A model generated the notes under the pieces. It did no database searches and was not told where the DNA came from. It saw only the letters and a list, made by a program, of their open reading frames with translations. From positions 23,117-87,116 of the forward strand of contig JAPPFW010000042.1 in assembly GCA_028821575.1 (NCBI GenBank): a DNA stretch of 64,000 nt, read 5' to 3'. The translations under genes and the position numbers were made by a program. Origin of the DNA: a bacterium (GTDB taxonomy: Bacteria; Actinomycetota; Acidimicrobiia; Spongiisociales; Spongiisociaceae). Numbering within the stretch: position 1 is the stretch's first letter; each line of letters begins with the position of its first letter. Positions 1 to 7,686 of the stretch are shown one piece after another.

Positions 1-438
1 CACCAGGGCAAATTCAAGATGGCGCCGCCTCCGAAGTTCGAGGCCGGCTACACCAGCGCCCGGGGTGGTGCTCCCATCTACCCGGTCCTGGCCGGGCCGC
101 ACCAGGAGTTGGTGTTCGACTTCCTCGCCTTCGGGTTCCTGTCGGTAGAGAACAACGTCAAGAGGTTCGAGGACTTCGCGACGCCTCCGATGAACCTGGC
201 TGCCTACGAGGACCCGGCCCTGGCCGATGCCGTACATCCGTACCTCGAGCAGCCCGTCGCGCCGGTCTACACGGCGATGATCGAGAACTTCGCCACCGTC
301 AACACCCACCCGCTGCTCATCCGGGCGTTGGACCATCTCACGACCAACACCGTGCCGCCGGTGCTGGCGGGGGACAAGGAGCCTGAAGCCGCGCTCAAGG
401 AGGCGGCGGACGCGATCCGCGCGATGGCCGGAGAGTGA
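1..438 (+). CDS. Carbohydrate ABC transporter substrate-binding protein, C-terminal part (cut by window start)
   Basis: The reading frame is open from base 1 and ends at 438, so about 145 C-terminal residues are present and the N-terminus with its signal peptide lies outside the window. The helical tail (FEAGYTSARGGAPIYPVLAG and onward, ending in an AAL/EAADAIRAM helix) resembles the C-terminal lobe of family 1 extracellular solute-binding proteins, where a tail of the LxxAAxxI type is usual. Two MalF/MalG-type permeases follow directly, so the protein most likely delivers a sugar or polyol to them. The substrate cannot be read from this fragment. The assignment rests mainly on gene order. 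Confidence 0.7.
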   Translation, partial: HQGKFKMAPPPKFEAGYTSARGGAPIYPVLAGPHQELVFDFLAFGFLSVENNVKRFEDFATPPMNLAAYEDPALADAVHPYLEQPVAPVYTAMIENFATVNTHPLLIRALDHLTTNTVPPVLAGDKEPEAALKEAADAIRAMAGE

Positions 439-472
439 TGAACCGGCACCGTCGTCCCTGTCACGGACCGCG

Positions 473-1567
473 GTGCGAGAACAGGAGCTCGATCGGGAGA
501 TGACGAGCGGACAGAGCCGCCGGCGACCGCGAAAAACTGTCGGCCGGCGGCCGGCCTCTCCGGCGCCGAGCATCCCGGTAAGGAACAGGACTGAGTTGAC
601 TTCCCGATTGGAGCGATCGCGCACTCGCCCGCGGTCCCTGTTCAGCGGATCACGGGAGTCGCGACTGGCGCCCTACCTGTTCCTGGCTCCGTTCCTGATC
701 CTGTTCACCATATTCACCATCTACCCGGCCGCTCTGGGTGTCTACCTGAGCCTTACCAAATGGACGGGAGCGGTCGGCCAGGAGCCCGAGCTGATCGGTC
801 TGGCCAACTACCGCCGCATGCTGAAGGATCCGTCGTTCCTGACCTCCCTCACCAACACGGCCTGGCTCGCGGTCGGCGCGGTCATCGTGATCGTTCCGAC
901 TGCCTTGTTCCTGGCGGTGGTCCTGAACACCCATTGGATACGCCTGCGGACCTTCCTGCGGACCGCCTTCTTCCTGCCGATAGGCACGCCGACCGTCGTG
1001 ATCGCCATGGTGTTCATCGTTCTCTACAGCGAGCACTACGGGGCGCTCAACTGGATGCTGGGCCTGTTCGGGGTGGGCCCGTTCGACTTCACGGGAACCC
1101 CGGCCTTCGTCAAGCCCGCCATCGTCGGGCTCCTGCTCTGGCAGTGGACCTCTGTTCCCATGATCTACTTCCTGGCCGGCCTGCAGGGCATCCCGCCCTC
1201 CCTCTACGACGCGGCCTTGGTGGACGGGGCGGGACCGTGGGCGTCGTTCCGGAGGGTGACCCTCCCCCTGCTCCGGCCCGTGTCCCTCCTGGTCCTGGTC
1301 CTGCTGGTCAACGACGCCATCCGCATCTTCGACCAGATATTCATCCTCCTGTTCTTCACCGGCGCTCCCTACCAGACCAGCGGGGGACCCGGGGAGCAGG
1401 GCCTGACGCTCGTCCTGTACATGTACCGTTCGGCGTTCCGGTTCAGGGAACTGGGCTTCGGCGCAGCGGTCGGCGTCTCGATCTTCGTGCTCGGTCTGGG
1501 AATCGCCCTCGTGCAGTTGTGGAGGTTCGGCGCGCTGAGAAAGGAGGGCGGCGGTGCCGGCAACTGA
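473..1567 (+). CDS. Sugar ABC transporter permease, MalF/UgpA type
   Basis: Inner-membrane permease of a binding-protein-dependent carbohydrate importer, 364 residues from a GTG start. The first ~64 residues are basic and disordered, so the in-frame ATG at 500 is an alternative start. About six hydrophobic segments follow, beginning at ~residue 66 (APYLFLAPFLILFTIF). The cytoplasmic EAA loop that docks on the ATPase is clear at ~245-268 (YDAALVDGAGPWASFRRVTL). It starts 34 bp after the binding-protein gene and overlaps the next permease by 14 bp, which indicates one transcript. No ATPase gene is seen here; as in many such systems it may be shared or lie elsewhere. Confidence 0.9.
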   Translation: MREQELDREMTSGQSRRRPRKTVGRRPASPAPSIPVRNRTELTSRLERSRTRPRSLFSGSRESRLAPYLFLAPFLILFTIFTIYPAALGVYLSLTKWTGAVGQEPELIGLANYRRMLKDPSFLTSLTNTAWLAVGAVIVIVPTALFLAVVLNTHWIRLRTFLRTAFFLPIGTPTVVIAMVFIVLYSEHYGALNWMLGLFGVGPFDFTGTPAFVKPAIVGLLLWQWTSVPMIYFLAGLQGIPPSLYDAALVDGAGPWASFRRVTLPLLRPVSLLVLVLLVNDAIRIFDQIFILLFFTGAPYQTSGGPGEQGLTLVLYMYRSAFRFRELGFGAAVGVSIFVLGLGIALVQLWRFGALRKEGGGAGN

Positions 1568-2444
1568 CACCGAACGCCGCCAGGAGGCTCCCCCCACGGG
1601 TTCGGGCGATGTGTCCGTGTACCGCCGGCGGGCCGTCCGCATCCTCATCCAGGCACTGCTGGTCGTGGCGGCGCTGGTGGCCCTCTACCCGCTGATCTTC
1701 ATGGTTTCGGGCTCCTTCAAGCGGGTGTCCGAACTCACGTCCCTGCCCCCCACCCTCATCCCGAGAGCCTTCGACCCGGGCGGCTACGAGCAGCTGGCGA
1801 CGACCGGATTCCCCCGCTGGTTCGCCAACAGCATCGTGGTGACCGCCCTCCGGGTGAGCCTCACGATCCTGGTGTCGTCGATGGCGGCCTTCGCGTTCGC
1901 GATCTACCGCTTCCCGTTCCGGCGAACGTTGTTCATAGTCGTGGTCGGGTCGTTGCTGCTGCCCTTCGAGGTGCTCTACCTGCCGCTGCTGTCGCTGATG
2001 ATCGACCTCGACTGGATGAACACCTACCGGGCCCTGATCCTCCCCTTCGTGGCCAGCGGTTTCTCGGTGTTCGTGATCCACCAGTACATGGTCAGCCTCC
2101 CGTCCGAACTCATCCAGGCGGCCCGCGTCGACGGCGCCTCGGAGTGGCGTATCTACTGGAATGTGGCCATGCCGCTGGCGCGGCCCATCCTCGGGGCGAT
2201 CAGCGTGATCCTCTTCATACAGACCTGGAACAGTTTCTTCTGGCCGCTGATCGTCCTCCAGGACACGGACCTGTTCGTCCTACCCGTAGGGCTGACCGCC
2301 CTGCTCGCCCGGGTCTTCCACGAGCAGGACATGTGGACGGCGGTGCTGGCGGGGAGCACGTTGATGACCATCCCGATGGTGATCGTCTTCCTGGTCATGC
2401 AGCGCCAGTTGGTCGCGGGGCTGACGGAGGGCTTCAAGACCTGA
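1554..2444 (+). CDS. Sugar ABC transporter permease, MalG/UgpE type
   Basis: Second permease of the same importer, 296 residues, GTG start inside the 3' end of the preceding permease. The N-terminal membrane anchor is at ~28-50, and the EAA loop is at ~184-211 (LIQAARVDGASEWRIYWNVA). The protein ends in the typical V(A)GLTEGFKT tail of this subfamily. Parts of this gene (1611-1690 and 2346-2444) reappear at 3661-3842 as a decayed copy, so the region was once duplicated. Substrate unknown. Confidence 0.92.
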   Translation: MPATDTERRQEAPPTGSGDVSVYRRRAVRILIQALLVVAALVALYPLIFMVSGSFKRVSELTSLPPTLIPRAFDPGGYEQLATTGFPRWFANSIVVTALRVSLTILVSSMAAFAFAIYRFPFRRTLFIVVVGSLLLPFEVLYLPLLSLMIDLDWMNTYRALILPFVASGFSVFVIHQYMVSLPSELIQAARVDGASEWRIYWNVAMPLARPILGAISVILFIQTWNSFFWPLIVLQDTDLFVLPVGLTALLARVFHEQDMWTAVLAGSTLMTIPMVIVFLVMQRQLVAGLTEGFKT

Positions 2445-2598
2445 GCGAAGCTGCCTCGAGGGCCCGCCCCAAGGGATAAAGGAGGCTTGCATGCCAAGCC
2501 TAGGACAGGGAAGCCAGCGGCCGGAAGGTCCGCCGACAGCCGGATAGTCCGTGTCAGAATGGACGGATCGCACAGCATTCCGACACCGTGGGTGACTC
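2445..2598 (+). other. Intergenic region with an orphan ribosome binding site
   Basis: A strong Shine-Dalgarno stretch (AAAGGAGG) lies just ahead of an ATG at 2490, but the frame runs only 18 codons before a stop (MPSLGQGSQRPEGPPTAG). This looks like the start of a third transporter-operon gene that was cut off when the methyltransferase segment came to sit here. That reading is inference; a short leader ORF is the alternative. Confidence 0.3.
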
Positions 2599-3609
2599 TT
2601 GAAACTCCTCAGGCTTTACGAGGGACTGAGATCTTCGCATCAGGGGCCAGACGTCACCCGCCGCGTGCAACACCTCGATGGATGGACCGCCAGAGCGTCA
2701 GCGGCCGATGGTGACGCGAAGGGCTACGAGCATACCGAGACCGTTAAGGAGTACTACGACCTTTGCAGCGAGTTAATGATTTTCGGCTGGGGAGAATCCT
2801 TGCACTTCGCTCCTCTTTCTCCCCGAGAAACCCTGGAGGACTCCAAGGTCCGGCATCAGCGACTGATGATCTCCAAGCTGGAGTTGCGCGAGGGCATGAC
2901 GGTGGTCGACGTCGGTTGCGGCATCGGCGGCCCTATGCGTCGTGTCGTTCGTGAGGCAGGTGTCAGGGTCGTTGGGGTCAACAACAGTGAGCTCCAGCTG
3001 GCCAAGGCGAGATCGTTGAACGCCGCGGCGGGCCTCGACCACATGGTCGACTACCTCGCGTGCAGCTTCATGCACATGGGCGCCGTCGCAGACTGCACGT
3101 ACGATGGGGCCTACGCGATCGAGTCGACGTGCCACGCGCCGGACAAGACCGGCGCGTTCGTCGAGATCCACCGCGTGCTGAAGCCCGGCTCGCTCTTCTG
3201 GGGCCAGGAGATGTGCATGACTGACAGGTTCGATCCCCACGACAGTCGACACCGGGCCATCAAGCAGGACCTGATGCACGGCATCGCGCTCAAGGATATC
3301 GCGACGACGGGTGAGGTAGACCGTGCGCTCGAAACGGCGGGTTTCGAGGTCATCGAGGGGATGGACCGAGCCGTCGACGAGACCCGCCCGTCGACCCCGT
3401 GGTACCAGCCCATGGACACCCGTCTCAGAATCCTGGGTCGAAAGGCGTTCATCGGGGCGGCCGGCCTGGTCGAGGCGCTGCGGGTGGTCCCGAAGGGAAC
3501 CACCGATGTCGTCAGGCTGCTGGATCGAACTGCTGACGCCTATGTCGCAGGCGGTCGGGCCGGGATATTCACGCCGCTGTACTGTTTCCTGGCTCGCAAG
3601 CCCCTTTAG
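2599..3609 (+). CDS. Sterol C24-methyltransferase (Erg6/SMT)-like SAM-dependent methyltransferase
   Basis: Class I SAM methyltransferase, 336 residues, which would transfer a methyl group to the side-chain double bond of a sterol or related isoprenoid. Four blocks that mark sterol C24-methyltransferases are visible in order: an N-terminal YYDL...FGWGESLHFAP block at ~52-72; the SAM loop VVDVGCGIGGP at ~102-112; YAIESTCHAPD at ~172-182; and a MTDRFDP block at ~207-213 followed by HRAIKQ. A PWYQPM motif at ~267-272, also typical of eukaryotic SMTs, leads to a C-terminal domain. Start is TTG at 2599; GTG at 2665 is an alternative. No other sterol-pathway gene is in the window, so substrate is unproven; a tocopherol- or hopanoid-type methyltransferase is less likely given the SMT-specific blocks. 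Confidence 0.8.
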   Translation: MKLLRLYEGLRSSHQGPDVTRRVQHLDGWTARASAADGDAKGYEHTETVKEYYDLCSELMIFGWGESLHFAPLSPRETLEDSKVRHQRLMISKLELREGMTVVDVGCGIGGPMRRVVREAGVRVVGVNNSELQLAKARSLNAAAGLDHMVDYLACSFMHMGAVADCTYDGAYAIESTCHAPDKTGAFVEIHRVLKPGSLFWGQEMCMTDRFDPHDSRHRAIKQDLMHGIALKDIATTGEVDRALETAGFEVIEGMDRAVDETRPSTPWYQPMDTRLRILGRKAFIGAAGLVEALRVVPKGTTDVVRLLDRTADAYVAGGRAGIFTPLYCFLARKPL

Positions 3610-3660
3610 GGGAACAGACCCGCGAACGCTCCAGACCGCCAGCTCAGAGGCGGCTGCGCA

Positions 3661-3842
3661 CTGTCCCTGTACCGGGGAAGGGCGGTCCGCATCCTGGTCC
3701 AAGTGCGGCCCATGGTCGCGTCGTTTCTGGCTCTCTACCCGGGCTGGCGGGGAGCACCTTGATGACCATCCCGATGGTGATCGTCTTCCTCGTGATGCAG
3801 CGGCACCTCGTCGCAGGCCTGACGGAGGGCTTCAGGACCTGA
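3661..3842 (+). pseudogene. Decayed MalG-type permease copy (internal deletion, frameshift)
   Basis: Bases 3661-3740 align without gaps to 1611-1690 of the intact permease (SLYRGRAVRILVQ against SVYRRRAVRILIQ). Bases 3744-3842 match 2346-2444 at about 90% by eye and end at the same stop (LAGSTLMTIPMVIVFLVMQ). The ~655 bp between these parts are missing, and the two parts are in different frames. The remnant is therefore a non-functional paralogue, and the SMT-like gene lies between it and the intact copy. Confidence 0.8.
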
Positions 3843-3876
3843 ATCCGGACTACTGACCACGGGTTCAGACGGCGGG

Positions 3877-5208
3877 TTACACGTCGAAGTAGGAGACCGG
3901 ACTCGTACCCACTCCCATTAACCGTTGGTAGGTTTGGACGACCTGCCGCTCGGTCCTGCTCGCCAGGAGATCGGCCGCCAACCGCTGCGAACTGTCCCCA
4001 CTGTCACGTCGATCCTGGATAGCCTGTGGAAGCAGGGCCCGATCACGATGTTTCTTGCTTCCGATCACCTCGACGTAGATACTGAACAGCGTCTCGAGCA
4101 TCCGGCGTTGACCAGCTCGGATGCTAACAACCCTCGGATGCTGGATGACGTAGTGCTTCGTCAGCGCCTTCAGCAGTTTGACGTCGAGTTCGGCTTCCTC
4201 GTCAATCTTGACCAGGCGTTCGTCCTTGCCCTTCGGCTCGCGTAGCGATATTGCATTGATGAATCTCGTTATGAGGGCCGACGCGGCAGTCCGTAGCGCC
4301 TCCCGCTGCTGCCTTCTGCCATCGAACGGAGCATCAAGGGGTAGGAAGTAGGGGTCTATCAGAGACACCAGCCCCTCCTCCACCTTGGTGAGGTCTTCGG
4401 TTAGATCCCGCTCCTCTTCCTGCAATACCTCGGCAACCCGCTTTATCTCCGGGGTCTTGAGGCCACTTGAGCCGTCGGAGCCTCGCGCATTGAGCCTTTC
4501 GAGTGGGATCAGGCCCGCACGGTAGAAATCCTCAAGATCATGGACGGCATAGGTGATGTCGTCGGCCCAATCCATCAACTCAGCCTCGACGCTTCTCCGT
4601 TCCTCGCGAGGGTCTTCGCTGTCCCGCGCCCACTCGAAGCAGTCTCCATCCTCCCGGTAGGCCCCCCACTTGTCATCGTTCACCGCGGTCTTCTCCCATG
4701 GCCACGGATACTTGAGGATGGCGTTGAGCGACGCCCGTGTGAGGTCAAGGCCAGGAGGTTCTTGTTCCGAATAGCGGACAGCCAGCCTCGTAACGATCCG
4801 GAAGGACTGTGGGTTCCCCTCGAATCCCTCATCAAGACCACTATCACGCATCGCCCTGCTGATCGCTGCCTCACCACCATGGCCGAATGGCGGGTGACCG
4901 AGGTCATGAGCAAGGCCGGCCGTCTCCACGACATCGGGATCCGGCCCTCCGCACGCCTTCAACAGATCGCTAGAGGACTTCTGGATGATGCTCTCAGCCA
5001 TCCGGCGTCCCACCTGTGCCACCTTGAGGGAGTGCGTCAGACGGTTGTGGAATACATCGCCTTCGGTTGCAGACACGACCTGTGTGACTCCACTGAGACG
5101 ACGGAATTCGTCTGAGTAGAGAACGCGATCGCGGTCACGCTGGAATTCGCTTCGGTATTCGCCTTCTTTCCGCCGGGATCCCGAGTACCGCTCTGACCCT
5201 CCTCTCAT
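3877..5208 (-). CDS. dgt: Deoxyguanosinetriphosphate triphosphohydrolase-like HD protein (dGTPase family)
   Basis: Hydrolyses dNTPs (classically dGTP) to the nucleoside and triphosphate. The HD metal site is intact: RLTHS with H59, GLAHDLGHPPFGH with H101/D102 and H110, and a later DWADDITYAVHDLEDF segment supplying the last Asp. An N-terminal YSDEFRRLSGVTQV motif is typical of dGTPases. Length 443 is in the family's usual range. Its ATG overlaps the stop of the small gene at 5205-5459 by 4 bp (ATGA), so the two are co-translated. Roles could be dNTP pool control or phage restriction by dNTP depletion; the sequence does not choose between them. Confidence 0.9.
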   Translation of the reverse strand: MRGGSERYSGSRRKEGEYRSEFQRDRDRVLYSDEFRRLSGVTQVVSATEGDVFHNRLTHSLKVAQVGRRMAESIIQKSSSDLLKACGGPDPDVVETAGLAHDLGHPPFGHGGEAAISRAMRDSGLDEGFEGNPQSFRIVTRLAVRYSEQEPPGLDLTRASLNAILKYPWPWEKTAVNDDKWGAYREDGDCFEWARDSEDPREERRSVEAELMDWADDITYAVHDLEDFYRAGLIPLERLNARGSDGSSGLKTPEIKRVAEVLQEEERDLTEDLTKVEEGLVSLIDPYFLPLDAPFDGRRQQREALRTAASALITRFINAISLREPKGKDERLVKIDEEAELDVKLLKALTKHYVIQHPRVVSIRAGQRRMLETLFSIYVEVIGSKKHRDRALLPQAIQDRRDSGDSSQRLAADLLASRTERQVVQTYQRLMGVGTSPVSYFDV

Positions 5209-5459
5209 CGACGGACTAGACGAATGCCTTCAATGCTCGTGTCAAGGCTCCCGCGGCTCACGAGCTCCAAAACGGCGATAGAAACCTGCGCGTGGCTGAA
5301 GTGCGGATCATTGAGGCGACGCATCACCTCTTTCACGTTCGAAATCATCTCTTCGTCCTCGAAGAGCCTCAGCACTCGCTGCCTGCGCTCCCGGCGTGCG
5401 GCCATCACCTGCATGATTCGTTGCCTGCGGTCATCGCGTCTCGTCGCAGTTTGCTCCAT
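5205..5459 (-). CDS. Small winged-helix-like protein co-transcribed with dGTPase
   Basis: 84 residues, no family recognised by name. The first half is very basic (MEQTATRRDDRRQRI). The second half (VKEVMRRLNDPHFSHAQVSIAVLELVSRGSLD) has the helix-helix-recognition-helix-wing pattern of a small winged-helix domain, in which sibling strands end in GIRLVRR. A GGGGAGG ribosome site precedes the ATG at 5459. It is translationally coupled to the dGTPase and sits under a perfect 6-bp palindrome at 5483-5500, so it may be an autoregulator or an adaptor for the enzyme. Function is inference. Confidence 0.55.
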   Translation of the reverse strand: MEQTATRRDDRRQRIMQVMAARRERRQRVLRLFEDEEMISNVKEVMRRLNDPHFSHAQVSIAVLELVSRGSLDTSIEGIRLVRR

Positions 5460-5482
5460 CGCTCTCCCCTCCCCTAGATTGA

Positions 5483-5500
5483 ACTTACGTCAGTGTAAGT
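5483..5500. promoter_or_regulatory. Perfect palindrome upstream of the wHTH-dGTPase operon
   Basis: ACTTAC-gtcagt-GTAAGT, two exact 6-bp arms with a 6-bp spacer, 24 bp upstream of the start at 5459. An AT-rich stretch (tactattact on the minus strand) overlaps it and could be the -10 region. Position and symmetry suggest an operator for a dimeric regulator, possibly the 84-aa protein it precedes. Confidence 0.45.
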
Positions 5501-5553
5501 AATAGTACGCGGGTGTGACAGCCCCGGGTCGGGGTAGCTGGGGCCCGATGTTC

Positions 5554-6081
5554 CTAGCTTCGCTCGATGACGCCGCAGGCTACGCGATCGCCAGCCCCCG
5601 GTTCCGCGCCGTAGCTGTCGGGTTTGGCGTGGATGATGATCGCCGAGCCGTCGGCGTCGAAGAGGGATCCGTCGGCCTCAGCCGCGAGGGAAACTCGGTC
5701 GGCGAAGTAATCGGCGCGTGCGATGCCGTCGTCGCTGGCGTGGATGTTCGGCAGGTCTCCCGGATGCCAGCTCTCCCCGTGCATGAAGCCGTGGCCCTCG
5801 TCGTCGGGATCGAAATGGCCTCCGGCCGCCGAGAAGTCCGGGGTGCAGGCACCGACACCATGGATATGGAATCCGTGTGGTCCGGGGGCCAGTCCGCTCA
5901 CCTCGGCAGAGATCAGAACACCGTTGGGTCCTTGCGTGAAGACCACCTCGCCCATCGCATCGCCATCAGGCCCCGACATCGCCGCAACGGCCGTCCGGCC
6001 CACCGCGCTCGTTTCCTCCCGGCACGCCGCCAAGCCGACTACGACCACCAACCCCAACACAGACACAGCAATACGTCGCAT
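5554..6081 (-). CDS. sodC: Copper/zinc superoxide dismutase, lipoprotein
   Basis: Dismutates superoxide outside the cytoplasmic membrane. 175 residues with a lipoprotein signal ending in GLAAC (Cys20). All metal ligands are present with standard spacing: H72 and H74 (GFHIHG), bridging H89 (GGHFDP), H97, H106 and D109 (HPGDLPN), and H151 (HAKPDSY). Cys79 and Cys169 (RVACG) form the conserved disulfide pair. An AAGGAC ribosome site precedes the ATG. It is probably a single gene, as PhyH upstream is separated by 80 bp. Confidence 0.95.
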   Translation of the reverse strand: MRRIAVSVLGLVVVVGLAACREETSAVGRTAVAAMSGPDGDAMGEVVFTQGPNGVLISAEVSGLAPGPHGFHIHGVGACTPDFSAAGGHFDPDDEGHGFMHGESWHPGDLPNIHASDDGIARADYFADRVSLAAEADGSLFDADGSAIIIHAKPDSYGAEPGAGDRVACGVIERS

Positions 6082-6161
6082 AATAATTCGAGTCCTTTCT
6101 TATCCTAAAGTCCCTTTCTACAAGGACTGTGCTCCTTCCGTGGCCCTTACTTCCCGAAGCT

Positions 6162-7133
6162 CTAGGCACACCTGAGATCGTCCGGATCCCAGCGGAAGGA
6201 GACCGGGGGCTCACGGGAGATCCGCTCCCGGGTTTCGAGCCACATGTCCCGCCAAATGAGGGGGTCAACCACGACGGAGTCCGGATCTGCCTGGCTGCGG
6301 GCCACGAAGCTGGGTGCCCAATCCCTGCCGGTAGGCGCCCCGACCGGCGAGTAACGCAGGTCGAAGCTCCACCGCAGTTCGTCGCTCAGGTTGGGCAGGG
6401 ACGAGTGAACGGTACGCCGGTGCATGAACAGGACATCGCCCGGCTCCATCTCCAGCGGCACCGCTCCCGGCGGGACCCGTTCCTCCGGGATGTGCAGACC
6501 CTTGGTCTCGGGTGTATCCAGGCAGTGAAGGATGAGCTCACCTCGATGGCTCCCCGGGACGACGAGTAGGCACCCTGTCTCAAGGGTGGCCTCGGTCAAC
6601 GGTATCCAGACCGTGAGGATGTCGGTTTCGTCGCCGGCCTCGTGCACCACGCTCTGATCCTGGTGCCAGACGGTCCGGGAGATCATCGTGTTGAAGTAGA
6701 GATCCTCCGGCACGAGGTGCTGGGGCGGTTTCATCCGGGCGTGCTGGACGGGATGCACCAGGATCTCGGGTCCGACGAAGGTCTCCACCGCATCCAGCAG
6801 TTTCTCGTTGGCCAGCAGACCGAACACGGCCGGACCGAGATGGATGGGCGTCTCGGGCGTGGTACGGGCACCGGGCAGGCAGATGTCGGTGTGCGCGAAG
6901 ACCTGCCCGCGACTCTCGACGGCAAGACGGATCACCCGGCGACCGAGTGGAAGGTCCGGGTAGCAATCCGATACGACCCCATCCGCCTCCATCCGGGCGG
7001 ACACATCGTCGATGAGTTGGTCGTACTCCTCGAACAACGGGAGGAGGTCCTGGTCAGGGTCGAGGAGGTTTTTCCAGACCAGGTAGCCGACCTCGTCGAG
7101 AACCTGTCTCCGGGATGTCTCGGTGACGTTCAC
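6162..7133 (-). CDS. Phytanoyl-CoA dioxygenase (PhyH) family protein
   Basis: Fe(II)/2-oxoglutarate-dependent oxygenase, 323 residues. The HxD part of the iron triad is WHQD (H157, D159), and the distal His is in MHRRTVHSSLPN (H243). RWSFDLRY (R254/R260) supplies the likely 2-oxoglutarate-binding Arg. GCLLVVPGSHRGEL is the typical PhyH core strand. Such enzymes hydroxylate fatty acyl chains, ectoine, mycosporines or small natural products; the substrate here cannot be named. It is flanked by sodC and a 553-bp non-coding stretch, so there is no operon clue. Confidence 0.9.
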   Translation of the reverse strand: MNVTETSRRQVLDEVGYLVWKNLLDPDQDLLPLFEEYDQLIDDVSARMEADGVVSDCYPDLPLGRRVIRLAVESRGQVFAHTDICLPGARTTPETPIHLGPAVFGLLANEKLLDAVETFVGPEILVHPVQHARMKPPQHLVPEDLYFNTMISRTVWHQDQSVVHEAGDETDILTVWIPLTEATLETGCLLVVPGSHRGELILHCLDTPETKGLHIPEERVPPGAVPLEMEPGDVLFMHRRTVHSSLPNLSDELRWSFDLRYSPVGAPTGRDWAPSFVARSQADPDSVVVDPLIWRDMWLETRERISREPPVSFRWDPDDLRCA

Positions 7134-7686
7134 ATAGCCTCCAACAATCTCCCAGGCACCGTAACACGCGAAGCCCGCGGGCGGTACACGCCCCGCCGCA
7201 GTCCGTACGGATCGTAATGAGAAGCGGCGGAGACCGGCGAGCGCAGGGCGCGAAAAGACGGCTCACTCAAGGCGGTTGACCTTGTAGCTGTCTCAACGCA
7301 CTATGGGTGGTAGCCAAACACCGGTGCGGTCCGAACCCGACGTCATTCGACCGCCATAGGGATCATCAAGCTCGGAACGAAGGCTCCACTCGGAGACCGC
7401 GCCAGGACGCGCCCCGAGCCCAGGCAAGGTGGTGGTTGGGGGAGGGCCCTACGGGTAGGCAGGCAGTGACGTTTTTCGCGATCTGGTGGTCTCCGTCGCG
7501 ACAGTTCCATGAGCAGCGGCTGCGGACCAGTACGGATCGGGCGGTTTCGGGCCGAGCCTGCACTTTGCGGATCGCTCCCATGTGGGCGAACCCATGACTC
7601 TCCAGCACCCGTTGGATAAGCAACCGCAAGCTACACTCCGCCACGGCGGTTCGGCTTCGTAGAGGATCCGGATCGGCTTCGGCCTC
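7134..7686. other. 553-bp gap with no supported gene
   Basis: Open frames here are short and lack recognisable motifs. A minus-strand frame at ~7366-7640 runs on from a long antisense shadow of the FAD gene and shows no family signature. The divergent promoters of the PhyH gene (minus) and the FAD oxidoreductase (plus) must lie here, but I see no convincing -35/-10 pair, hairpin or repeat. Confidence 0.5.
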
